This document shows, in pieces, positions 8,098 to 15,664 of a stretch of 64,000 nt of DNA. Below the pieces are notes generated by a model that worked only from the letters and a program-made list of their open reading frames with translations, made no database searches and was not told the origin of the DNA. Both the position numbers and the translations under genes were made by a program. Position 1 is the stretch's first letter, and the number at the start of each line of letters is the position of its first letter. Source of the DNA: Cesiribacter sp964504565 (lineage in GTDB: Bacteria; Bacteroidota; Bacteroidia; Cytophagales; Cyclobacteriaceae); NCBI GenBank assembly GCA_964504565.1, contig CAZDEY010000008.1:124001-188000 (forward strand). Reading direction: 5' to 3'.

Positions 8098-8115
8098 ATT
8101 AAGTATGGCTTAAAT

Positions 8116-9192
8116 TTACAAATATTTATCTCCCTTTCGGCTCTTCACTTCATTAACGTACTCTCTAAACCTAACTTCATCATCCTTTTTGCAGATAAGG
8201 GTTACATCGTCGCACTGGGCTACCAAATAACCTTCTAACCCCTGCACCACAATTAGCCTTTCCTTATCACCTTTAATCATAGAGTCTTTGGTATCAAACA
8301 GGATAACCTCTCCGTCAATTGCATTATTATTAGTATCCTTATCGCGCATTTCGTGCAATGAGGCCCAGCTTCCCAGATCCGACCAGCCAAAATCGGCCAG
8401 CACTACGTATACCTCCTCGGCTTTTTCCATTATGCCGTAGTCAATAGATATATTTTTGCTTTGGGCGTACGCTTGTTTAATAAACTCCGCTTCCTTTGCC
8501 GAATAATAGCATTCCGGACATTCATCAAATAACTCGGCTAACTCGGGCAAGTAGCGTTCAAAAGCTCTAATAATCGTACTAACATTCCAGATAAATATGC
8601 CGGCATTCCAGACAAAATCGCCGCTTTCCAGAAAGGTTTTGGCTAACTCAAGCTCCGGCTTTTCAGTAAAAGTTTTCACTTTCTTAAACTCACCGGGTTC
8701 ATCCATATACTGAATATACCCGTATCCGGTTTCCGGGCGGTTAGGCTTTATACCTAAGGTTATTAGCTTATCGCCGCCGGCCGCCTCGTTTAATGCTTGT
8801 TCAACAGTTCGTTTAAATTCCGTTTCGTGAAAAATGGCATGATCGCTTGGGGCAACTACCATAGTAGCTTCCGGATTCTTTTCCCGGATTTTGTAGGCCG
8901 CGTAGGCTACGCAAGGTGCAGTATTGCGCCTAACGGGTTCGGTTAAAATCTGGTCTGGCTTTAAATCCGGCAACTGCTCGGCTACTAGTTTTTCGTAAAT
9001 ATCGTTAGTAACTATATAAATATTTTCTACCGGGCAAATATCCAGAAAACGGTTGGCCGTCATCTGTAAAAGCGTTTGACCGGTGTTTAGTACATCCAGA
9101 AACTGCTTAGGGTAGTTATTGCGACTATATGGCCAAAAGCGGCTGCCAATACCGCCAGCCATTATTACTACATAAAAATTAGGGTTCTGCAT
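8116..9192 (-). CDS. manC: Mannose-1-phosphate guanylyltransferase (GDP-mannose pyrophosphorylase)
   Basis: 358 residues, the length of the single-domain Bacteroidota enzymes without the phosphomannose isomerase domain found in longer homologues. N-terminal nucleotide-binding signature VIMAGGIGSRFWPYSRNN followed by YPKQFL; RRNTAPCVAYAA and VVAPSDHAI are further family motifs, with GYGYIQ, FTEKPELELA and WNAGIFIWN downstream. It makes GDP-mannose from mannose-1-phosphate and GTP in the cytoplasm for O-antigen, capsule or glycosylation. The start codon overlaps the kdsD stop by one base (TAATG), so the two are co-transcribed and probably translationally coupled, ending at the terminator at 8068-8097. 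Confidence 0.92.
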   Translation of the reverse strand: MQNPNFYVVIMAGGIGSRFWPYSRNNYPKQFLDVLNTGQTLLQMTANRFLDICPVENIYIVTNDIYEKLVAEQLPDLKPDQILTEPVRRNTAPCVAYAAYKIREKNPEATMVVAPSDHAIFHETEFKRTVEQALNEAAGGDKLITLGIKPNRPETGYGYIQYMDEPGEFKKVKTFTEKPELELAKTFLESGDFVWNAGIFIWNVSTIIRAFERYLPELAELFDECPECYYSAKEAEFIKQAYAQSKNISIDYGIMEKAEEVYVVLADFGWSDLGSWASLHEMRDKDTNNNAIDGEVILFDTKDSMIKGDKERLIVVQGLEGYLVAQCDDVTLICKKDDEVRFREYVNEVKSRKGDKYL

Positions 9193-10169
9193 TAAATTAT
9201 TCCTTCGCGGATAAGGTTTTGAATATGAATAAAGCCTAAAACCTGGGTTGGATTTACTTCATCAACTACAATTAGCTGCCCAATGTTGTTGGTTTGCATA
9301 ATCTCCAGAGCTTCGGCAGCATAAGTTGCCGGGTTAACAGTTTTAGGGTTGGTGCTTATTAAATGCCGGGCAGTAACTGCGCTTAAATCTTGCTGCTTTT
9401 GTAGCATTCGGCGTAAATCTCCGTCGGTAATTATACCCCGCAGCTCCTGCTGAGGGCCCAGCACGGCTACGGCTCCCAATCGTTTACTGCTAATTTCCAG
9501 TATCACCTCCTGCAAGGTACTGGTTTCCGAAACCACGGGTCGTTCATTTTCCCGGTAAATATCGCCGACCCGTAAATAAAGCTGCTTGCCCAGCGACCCT
9601 CCCGGGTGCAGGCGGGCAAAGTCGGTGCTGGTAAAGCCCCGGGCTTCCACCAAACATACGGCCAGGGCATCACCTAAGGCCATATGGGCGGTGGTACTGG
9701 TAGTGGGAGCTAAATTATTGGGGCAGGCCTCATTATCAACCGTAGCGTTCAGTATAAAATCGGACTGCTGGGCCAGGTACGATTCGGTGTTACTAACCAA
9801 ACCGGCCAGTTGGGCGCCAGTTCGCTTAAGTAAGGGCACCAGTACCTTAATTTCCGGCGTGTTTCCGCTTTTAGAGATACAAATTACCAAATCGGTATTT
9901 TGTACCATACCTAAATCGCCATGAATGGCATCGGCGGCGTGCATAAACAGGGCCGGGGTTCCGGTTGAATTGAGGGTAGCCACAATTTTTTGGGCAACTA
10001 TGGCACTTTTTCCAATGCCGGTAATTACCACCCTACCCGATAGTTCTAGTATAGCCTCCACGCACGAAACAAAGCTTTCATCAACGTATTGGGCTATTTT
10101 GGTAAGTGCCTGGGCTTCCTGCTCAAGCACTTGTTGTGCAATTTTTGCTAATTCCTTAGGTTTTGGCAA
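9192..10169 (-). CDS. kdsD: D-arabinose-5-phosphate isomerase (KpsF/GutQ family)
   Basis: 325 residues. An N-terminal SIS domain (about residues 30-175) has the motifs GRVVITGIGKSAIVAQKIVA, HGDLGM and CISKSGNTPEI, and two CBS domains fill residues about 200-325 (GAVAVLG, GIITDGDLRRML, GQLIVVDE). The enzyme interconverts ribulose-5-phosphate and arabinose-5-phosphate, the first step to KDO for lipopolysaccharide. The start is TTG at 10169: an in-frame stop lies 21 nt upstream and no ATG fits. It is the first gene of a two-gene operon with manC, linking KDO and mannose supply for the outer membrane, and is divergent from recQ. Confidence 0.92.
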   Translation of the reverse strand: MPKPKELAKIAQQVLEQEAQALTKIAQYVDESFVSCVEAILELSGRVVITGIGKSAIVAQKIVATLNSTGTPALFMHAADAIHGDLGMVQNTDLVICISKSGNTPEIKVLVPLLKRTGAQLAGLVSNTESYLAQQSDFILNATVDNEACPNNLAPTTSTTAHMALGDALAVCLVEARGFTSTDFARLHPGGSLGKQLYLRVGDIYRENERPVVSETSTLQEVILEISSKRLGAVAVLGPQQELRGIITDGDLRRMLQKQQDLSAVTARHLISTNPKTVNPATYAAEALEIMQTNNIGQLIVVDEVNPTQVLGFIHIQNLIREGII

Positions 10170-10195
10170 AGCGAAACCTTTTTTTAGTTAAATTG

Positions 10196-10203
10196 CAAAT
10201 ATA
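10196..10203 (-). promoter_or_regulatory. Putative -7 element (TAnnTTTG) of kdsD-manC
   Basis: The minus strand reads TATATTTG here, an exact match to the Bacteroidota -7 consensus, 26 nt upstream of the TTG start. No clear -33 TTTG is present at the expected distance. Confidence 0.4.
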
Positions 10204-10236
10204 GAAAAATGGCGAAACCATAGAAGTAGCGCGCAC

Positions 10237-11448
10237 ATGTTAGTGGATCAAAAGGATATATTGAAGGAGCGTTTAAAGGAAATATTCGGATACGATCAGT
10301 TTAGAGGAAATCAGGAAGCCATAATCCAGAACGTACTAAACGGTAAGAATACCTTCGTAATAATGCCGACGGGAGCCGGCAAATCATTATGTTATCAGCT
10401 TCCCGCCCTAATAAAAGAGGGCACAGCAATAGTAATTTCCCCGCTTATTGCTTTAATGAAAAACCAGGTAGACCAGCTTAATGCCCACGGTATTAACGCC
10501 CACTTCCTGAATTCAACCCTTAGCAAAAGCGAAAGCAACCGGGTAAAGAAAGAAACCCTGGAAGGTAAAACCAAACTGCTTTACGTAGCTCCGGAATCAC
10601 TAACCAAGGAGGAAAATTTACAATTTTTATACAAGGTTAATATTTCGTTCGTAGCAATTGACGAGGCGCACTGTATTTCGGAATGGGGCCACGATTTTAG
10701 GCCGGAATACCGCCGCATACGAACAATTTTAGGCCAATTGGGCGATTTAACTATTATTGCCCTTACGGCTACCGCCACGCCAAAAGTTCAGCAGGATATT
10801 CAGCGTAACCTCCAGATGGAAGACGCCGATTTATTCAAATCTTCCTTTAACCGGGAAAACCTGTACTACGAGGTACGGCCTAAAAAGAATGCTAAAAAGC
10901 AATTAATTCGCTACGTAAAAAACCATAAAGATAAGTCGGGTATTATTTATTGCCTTAGCCGAAAAAAGGTAGAAGAAATAGCCCAACTGCTGCAGGTAAA
11001 TGGTTTTAGAGCAGCCCCCTACCACGCCGGCTTGGACAGCAGCGTACGAATGAAAAACCAGGACGACTTCCTGAACGAGGAGGTAGATATAATTGTGGCT
11101 ACCATTGCGTTTGGTATGGGTATAGATAAGCCCGATGTTCGTTTTGTAGCCCACTACGATACGCCTAAAAGCTTAGAAGGATACTACCAGGAAACCGGCC
11201 GCGGCGGGCGTGATGGACTAGAAGGCGATTGCCTAATGTTCTACAGCTACAACGATATAATAAAGCTGGAAAAATTTAGTAAAGACAAACCGGTTACTGA
11301 GCGGGAGAACGCTAAAATTTTGCTACAGGAAATGGCCTCGTATGCCGAAAGCTCGGTATGCCGCCGCCGCCAGCGTGCTCGGAGGACAGATCGTGCTTAT
11401 GGGCGGCCGCCGCCAGCTGCTGCATTATTTTGGCGAAAATTACGGTAA
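10237..11448 (+). CDS. recQ: RecQ DNA helicase, N-terminal part (frame broken by insertion)
   Basis: Encodes the two RecA-like helicase domains of RecQ: Walker A MPTGAGKSLCYQLPAL (about residues 46-61), the DEAH box DEAHCISEWGHDFRPEY, motif III ALTATATPKV, and motifs V/VI FGMGIDKPDVRF and YYQETGRGGRDG. Authentic RecQ sequence continues to CRRRQ, ending at residue 379 (base 11373). A 43-nt insertion then throws the frame off, giving 24 foreign residues and a stop at 11446-11448. RecQ unwinds DNA 3' to 5' in repair and fork restart. The break falls just after the first zinc-binding cysteine, so this half alone lacks the rest of the zinc module, winged helix and HRDC domain. Confidence 0.85.
   Translation: MLVDQKDILKERLKEIFGYDQFRGNQEAIIQNVLNGKNTFVIMPTGAGKSLCYQLPALIKEGTAIVISPLIALMKNQVDQLNAHGINAHFLNSTLSKSESNRVKKETLEGKTKLLYVAPESLTKEENLQFLYKVNISFVAIDEAHCISEWGHDFRPEYRRIRTILGQLGDLTIIALTATATPKVQQDIQRNLQMEDADLFKSSFNRENLYYEVRPKKNAKKQLIRYVKNHKDKSGIIYCLSRKKVEEIAQLLQVNGFRAAPYHAGLDSSVRMKNQDDFLNEEVDIIVATIAFGMGIDKPDVRFVAHYDTPKSLEGYYQETGRGGRDGLEGDCLMFYSYNDIIKLEKFSKDKPVTERENAKILLQEMASYAESSVCRRRQRARRTDRAYGRPPPAAALFWRKLR
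11374..11416 (+). other. 43-nt insertion disrupting recQ
   Basis: Removing these 43 bases restores an uninterrupted RecQ sequence, CRRRQ followed by LLHYFGENYG. The insertion is flanked by a 12-nt direct repeat, GCCGCCGCCAGC at 11363-11374 and 11406-11417. It contains GGAGGA (11381-11386), an in-frame ATG for the downstream half (11399-11401) and GCGGCCGC (11403-11410). The length, 14 codons plus one base, causes a +1 shift. Slippage with templated insertion, a local misassembly or genuine gene breakage would all look like this. Confidence 0.8.
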
Positions 11449-12466
11449 AGATTGTGGGTTCTGCGATAACTGCAAACACCCCCGAGAACAATACCAAGCC
11501 CAAGAAACCCTGGAAACCGTACTGCAAGCGGTAATTCAAACCGAGGCTCGTTTTGGCCTAAACCATATAGCCGATGTAATTCGCGGGGTAGAAAACCAGT
11601 ATGTAGTTAGCTATAGTCATAACCAGCTACCCGTTTGGGGAAGGGGCAACAGCGAAACTGCCGAGTTTTGGCAAAGTGCTATTCGGCAGAGCCTTCTTTA
11701 CGAATTTCTGGAAAAGGATATTGAGAATATCGGCACCCTAAAAGTTACTGAAAAAGGGCACGAGTTTTTGGAATCGCCCTATGCGGTAACCTTTACCAAA
11801 GACCACGACTACTCAACTAACGAGGCTGAAGAGGAGGAAGAAAAGGAAAGTGCATCGCCCGCCGTACAAGCATTTGACGAAGCGCTGTTGGTAATTCTTA
11901 AAGATTTACGCCGTAAACTGGCCCGTCAGAAGAACCTACCGCCCTACGTAATTTTTCAAGATCCTTCCCTGGAAGAAATGGCAACCCTCTACCCTACCTC
12001 TACCGAGGCCTTGGGCCAGATTAATGGGGTTGGGCAGGGGAAAATAGCGCGATTTGGCAAACCGTTTATAGAAACCATCCAGAAGTACGTTGAAGAAAAT
12101 AATATTGATACGGATCTGGATGTAGTGGTGAAATCGGCCGGCAGCCGTTCCAAGTCTAAAATTTTCATAATTCAGCAAATTGACCGCAAAGTTGACCTGG
12201 AAGAAATTGCTGAGTCGCTTAAGATGGGTATGCCCGAATTACTATCGGAAATAGAGCATATTTGCTACAGCGGCACCCGCTTAAACCTGGATTATTACAT
12301 TGACGATGTAATGGACGAAGACCGTCAGGATGATTTATACGACTACTTTATGAGTGCCGAAACCGACAACCTTAAGGTAGCTATGGATGAACTGGCCGAT
12401 GAAGATTACAGCGAAGAGGAGCTACGGTTAATGCGGGTTAAATTTCTGAGCGAGTACGCCAACTAA
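11399..12466 (+). CDS. recQ: RecQ DNA helicase, C-terminal part (zinc, winged-helix and HRDC domains)
   Basis: Continues RecQ in the second frame. GRRQLLHYFGE and the zinc cysteines CGFCDNC come first, then the winged-helix (RQC) region, an acidic Glu-rich linker (about bases 11820-11860) and an HRDC domain (from about 11870: LRRKLARQKNLPPYVIFQD), followed by an acidic extension. The frame is open from 11342, but the first plausible start is ATG11399, inside the 43-nt insertion and 12 nt after GGAGGA. If expressed it would overlap the N-terminal half by 50 nt. With the insertion removed, the whole gene would encode about 727 residues, the normal length for Bacteroidota RecQ. Confidence 0.8.
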   Translation: MGGRRQLLHYFGENYGKDCGFCDNCKHPREQYQAQETLETVLQAVIQTEARFGLNHIADVIRGVENQYVVSYSHNQLPVWGRGNSETAEFWQSAIRQSLLYEFLEKDIENIGTLKVTEKGHEFLESPYAVTFTKDHDYSTNEAEEEEEKESASPAVQAFDEALLVILKDLRRKLARQKNLPPYVIFQDPSLEEMATLYPTSTEALGQINGVGQGKIARFGKPFIETIQKYVEENNIDTDLDVVVKSAGSRSKSKIFIIQQIDRKVDLEEIAESLKMGMPELLSEIEHICYSGTRLNLDYYIDDVMDEDRQDDLYDYFMSAETDNLKVAMDELADEDYSEEELRLMRVKFLSEYAN

Positions 12467-12498
12467 TAAAAAGTTAATCTAAAAATCATAAAAACACC

Positions 12499-12523
12499 GG
12501 GGCTCCTATTTTATTGGGAGCCC
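12499..12523 (+). terminator. Probable terminator after recQ
   Basis: Stem GGGCTCC (12500-12506) pairs with GGAGCCC (12517-12523) around a 10-nt AT-rich loop, followed by a T-containing tract ATTTTGTTG. The stem is only 7 bp, so it is moderately convincing. Confidence 0.6.
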
Positions 12524-12568
12524 ATTTTGTTGTAATTTCCACCAAATTTTTAGCACTAGCCTGTTTAC

Positions 12569-13846
12569 ATGAATATTCTAATATTAGGTTCCGGTGGCCG
12601 TGAACACGCCTTTGCCTGGAAGCTAGCCCAAAGCCCCAGGTGCAGCCAGTTGTTTGTAGCTCCCGGAAATGCTGGCACCAGCAAATTAGCCACCAACCTT
12701 CCTATTAACCTTAGCGATTTTGACCAGCTTAAAGATGTTGTGTTGGCCCATCAGATCAACATGGTGGTAGTTGGGCCGGAGGCCCCCTTGGTTGAAGGTA
12801 TACGGGACTTTTTTGAGCAGGATATTGAGCTGAAAAACATTACCCTAATTGGCCCCGGGGCTAAAGGTGCCGAACTGGAAGGCAGCAAGGACTTCAGCAA
12901 AGCCTTTATGAAAAGGCATCACATACCTACGGCTAAATCCAGAACTTTTACTAAGGAATCAATTAAAGAAGCTGAGCAATACCTGGATCAGCTAAGCCTG
13001 CCGGTTGTGCTAAAGGCCGATGGTTTGGCGGCCGGCAAGGGCGTACTTATTTGCTATAACGATCGAGAGGCCAAACGTGGGCTCCATTCTATGTTGGTTG
13101 ACGGACAATTTGGTGCGGCCGGGGAAAAAGTACTGATCGAAGAATTTCTAGATGGAACCGAGCTTTCAGTATTTGTACTTACTGACGGCAAGGATTACGT
13201 AATTCTTCCGGAAGCTAAAGACTATAAACGTATTGGCGAGAACCATACCGGATTAAATACCGGGGGTATGGGGGCAGTGTCGCCAGTATTTATTGCCGAT
13301 AGCGATTTTATGCATAAGGTGGAAGACCGAGTTGTTAAACGCACCATTGCCGGCTTAAAGCAAGATGAAATTCCGTACCAGGGCTTTCTGTTTATTGGGC
13401 TTATGAAGGTGAAAGGCGAGCCTTACGTTATTGAGTACAATGTACGGATGGGCGACCCCGAAACCCAAGTAGTTTTACCCAGAATTGAAAATGACTTAGT
13501 GGAGCTTTTTGATGCCGTGGGCAAGCAGAAATTATCTAGTCAGAAGCTTAGGGTAAAACCCGAATCGGCCGCTACGGTAGTTATGGCCGCCGGTGGTTAC
13601 CCCGAAACTTACGCTAAAGGAGATAAAATAAGTGGTTTAGAAGATACACCAGGCAGTCTGGTGTTTCAGGCCGGCACTAAAGAGCAAGACGGCAATATTG
13701 TAACTAATGGTGGACGCGTATTGGCGGTAACTGGTATGGGCACCGGCCTAAGGGAAGCACTAAAGCAAGCGTATACCGGAGTTGAAAAATTGAGTTGGAA
13801 CGAGGCCTACTATCGGCGCGATATTGGGCAGGATGTATTGCGCTAG
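12569..13846 (+). CDS. purD: Phosphoribosylamine--glycine ligase (GAR synthetase)
   Basis: 425 residues, the usual PurD length. N-terminal LGSGGREHAFAWKL, the GPEAPLVEGI motif, ATP-grasp loop VLKADGLAAGKGV (about residues 148-160), LIEEFLDGTELSVF, and the signature RMGDPETQVVLPR are all present. It catalyses the ATP-dependent joining of glycine to phosphoribosylamine, the second step of purine synthesis, in the cytoplasm. No other pur gene is adjacent, which is normal in this phylum where the pathway genes are scattered. Confidence 0.95.
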   Translation: MNILILGSGGREHAFAWKLAQSPRCSQLFVAPGNAGTSKLATNLPINLSDFDQLKDVVLAHQINMVVVGPEAPLVEGIRDFFEQDIELKNITLIGPGAKGAELEGSKDFSKAFMKRHHIPTAKSRTFTKESIKEAEQYLDQLSLPVVLKADGLAAGKGVLICYNDREAKRGLHSMLVDGQFGAAGEKVLIEEFLDGTELSVFVLTDGKDYVILPEAKDYKRIGENHTGLNTGGMGAVSPVFIADSDFMHKVEDRVVKRTIAGLKQDEIPYQGFLFIGLMKVKGEPYVIEYNVRMGDPETQVVLPRIENDLVELFDAVGKQKLSSQKLRVKPESAATVVMAAGGYPETYAKGDKISGLEDTPGSLVFQAGTKEQDGNIVTNGGRVLAVTGMGTGLREALKQAYTGVEKLSWNEAYYRRDIGQDVLR

Positions 13847-13938
13847 GCTATAATTTTTTGTATCATCGTTATTAGCATTAGTAATAAGCAGTAAAGTTAT
13901 GCGTACTTTGCTGTAACGATATTTGAAGAACCGAGCGT

Positions 13939-15150
13939 ATGGGATGTGGAACATGCGGCACAGGCAGCCAAACCGGCACTGTAGGATGCAAGAGCAACGG
14001 CGGCTGTAGCACTGGCGGCTGCAATAAAATGAACGTTTTCGATTGGCTGTCCGATATGGACAAGGCAGCCATTAATAAATTTGATATTGCGGAGGTACGG
14101 TTTAAGAACGGCCGCAAAGAATTTTTCAGAAATATAGATAATCTGGACCTTACCACCGGCGATGCTGTGGTAGTAGATGTACCTAACGGACACCATATTG
14201 GCTACGTATCGCTGCAAGGCGAACTGGTACGGCTGCAAATGCAGAAAAAAAAGGTTCGGAACGACGATGCCATCCGAGCAATATACCGCATAGCCACTGA
14301 CCGCGATCTGGAAAAATTTCAGGAGCTTCAGGAAAAAGAATTGCCGATTATGTTTCGTACCCGCGAAATTATTAGGGAAATGAACCTGGACATGAAACTT
14401 ACCGACGTAGAGTTTCAGGCTGATGGCGGCAAAGCAACTTTTTTCTATTCAGCGGATGACCGAGTGGACTTCCGGCTCCTAATCCGGGCGTTAGCCTCCG
14501 AGTTTAAGCTAAGGGTAGAAATGCGGCAAATTAGCCTAAGGCAGGAAGCCGGGCGCTTAGGCGGTATAGGCAGTTGCGGGCGGGAACTATGTTGCTCTAC
14601 CTGGCTTACCGATTTTAAAAGTGTAAGCACTACGGCGGCTCGCTACCAGAACCTCTCGCTAAACCCGCTTAAACTTAGCGGACAGTGTGGCCGGTTAAAG
14701 TGCTGCCTAAATTATGAGCTGGAAACCTACATTGAGGCTTTAGAAGATATTCCTTCGGTAAACCAGCCACTTAGAACTGAAAAAGGCGAAGCTTTCTTAC
14801 AAAAAACCGATATTTTCCGGAAAATGATGTGGTTTGGTTATCGGGGTGAGGACAACTGGCACCCAGTTTCGGCGGCTCGGGTTCAGGAAATTCTGGAAAT
14901 GAACGCCAATGGTAAAATTCCGGCTACCCTGCTGGAAAACAAATTACTACCCGACCCAGAAGAAGAAAAACCTCTGAACCACGACTTAGAGCTAATGGAT
15001 AAGCGCTTTAAGAAGCGGGCTCAGGGAAAAAGCAAGCCCCGAGCGCAGGGCAGCACTTCCGGCAAAAGCAACCCGAACCGCAAACGAAAAAACAGTAACC
15101 GCAAACGCAGAAATAACAACTCTAAAGATGGGCAGGAACCTCGTTCTTAA
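13939..15150 (+). CDS. ricT: RicT/YaaT-like PSP1 domain protein
   Basis: 403 residues. The N-terminal 30 residues are very rich in Cys and Gly (MGCGTCGTGSQTG, then further Cys-Gly pairs), a putative metal-binding tail. The PSP1 domain spans roughly residues 50-270, with the conserved GRLGGIGSCGRELCCSTWL and LSGQCGRLKCCLNYE. The C-terminal 60 residues are Lys/Arg/Asn-rich and look disordered. In Firmicutes RicT belongs to the Fe-S-containing Ric complex that acts with RNase Y in mRNA maturation; in Bacteroidota the function is not settled. Its 3' end overlaps gldH by 23 nt, a pairing widespread in gliding Bacteroidota. Confidence 0.85.
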   Translation: MGCGTCGTGSQTGTVGCKSNGGCSTGGCNKMNVFDWLSDMDKAAINKFDIAEVRFKNGRKEFFRNIDNLDLTTGDAVVVDVPNGHHIGYVSLQGELVRLQMQKKKVRNDDAIRAIYRIATDRDLEKFQELQEKELPIMFRTREIIREMNLDMKLTDVEFQADGGKATFFYSADDRVDFRLLIRALASEFKLRVEMRQISLRQEAGRLGGIGSCGRELCCSTWLTDFKSVSTTAARYQNLSLNPLKLSGQCGRLKCCLNYELETYIEALEDIPSVNQPLRTEKGEAFLQKTDIFRKMMWFGYRGEDNWHPVSAARVQEILEMNANGKIPATLLENKLLPDPEEEKPLNHDLELMDKRFKKRAQGKSKPRAQGSTSGKSNPNRKRKNSNRKRRNNNSKDGQEPRS

Positions 15151-15652
15151 ATTACTGGTTTTCTTTGCCGGCCTCAGCTTAGTACTAAGTTCTTGTGATG
15201 AGCGTCGGGTTTATGAAAAAAACATAGATCTTCCGGCCAATGTCTGGAATAAAGACTCGCTATTAACCTTTCCGGTAGATATAACGGATGCCAATACCGA
15301 CTATAATATTTACTATAACATCCGAAATGACCGCAGCTACGGCGCCCAGAATATTTATTTACAAATTACCATAGCCGATACGCTGGGCCGAACCTTAAAC
15401 ACCGACCTGAATAATATAGAACTTTTCGACCCTAAAAGCGGTGAACCCTACGGAAAAGGCTTGGATGTGTTAGACCACCAGGTTCCGGTATTTACTAATT
15501 ACCGATTTCCTCGAGCCGATAGATACAATATTACAGTACAGCACAAAATGCGGGACGAAGCCGGAGGTACGCTAATAGCCAAAGACGGCAACCTGGAAAA
15601 CATTGTAGCGGTAGGCGTAAGGGTAGAAAGAGCAGCTAATCTGGAAAAATAG
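15128..15652 (+). CDS. gldH: Gliding motility lipoprotein GldH
   Basis: 174 residues with a lipoprotein signal ending VLSSC (Cys23). The mature sequence matches the GldH family: an early conserved N-terminal section (RVYEKNIDLP, WNKDSLLTF), the central YNIYYNIRNDRSYGAQNIYL and LFDPKSGEPYGKGL, and a C-terminal YNITVQHKMRD strand. GldH is one of the lipoproteins needed for gliding in Flavobacterium johnsoniae; its precise role beside the GldKLMNO secretion machinery is unclear. Translation starts inside ricT (23-nt overlap). Together with sprA at the right edge it indicates a gliding/T9SS organism. Confidence 0.88.
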   Translation: MGRNLVLKLLVFFAGLSLVLSSCDERRVYEKNIDLPANVWNKDSLLTFPVDITDANTDYNIYYNIRNDRSYGAQNIYLQITIADTLGRTLNTDLNNIELFDPKSGEPYGKGLDVLDHQVPVFTNYRFPRADRYNITVQHKMRDEAGGTLIAKDGNLENIVAVGVRVERAANLEK

Positions 15653-15664
15653 TTTGGGCCTTTC

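Larger units (their letters stand above)
7771..8115. other. Intergenic region, AT-rich, promoter and terminator only
   Basis: 345 bases without a gene. It holds the terminator of the manC gene (8068-8097) and a probable promoter of the PAS sensor gene (7800-7830). A small hairpin, CAGGTATAAAAACCTG, is present near 7925-7940. No other conserved element was recognised, and the plus-strand frame at 8032-8238 is not credible. Confidence 0.6.

Noticed and set aside
8032..8238. Plus-strand ORF of 68 codons over the manC 3' end
   Set aside because: It reads through the manC terminator hairpin and antisense to conserved manC codons; the composition is that of a shadow frame.
11374..11416. Programmed translational bypass or intein-like element in recQ
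   Set aside because: Matching CAG take-off and landing codons are present, but there is no stop codon after take-off and no clear hairpin, and a 12-nt repeat flank is better explained by slippage or misassembly.
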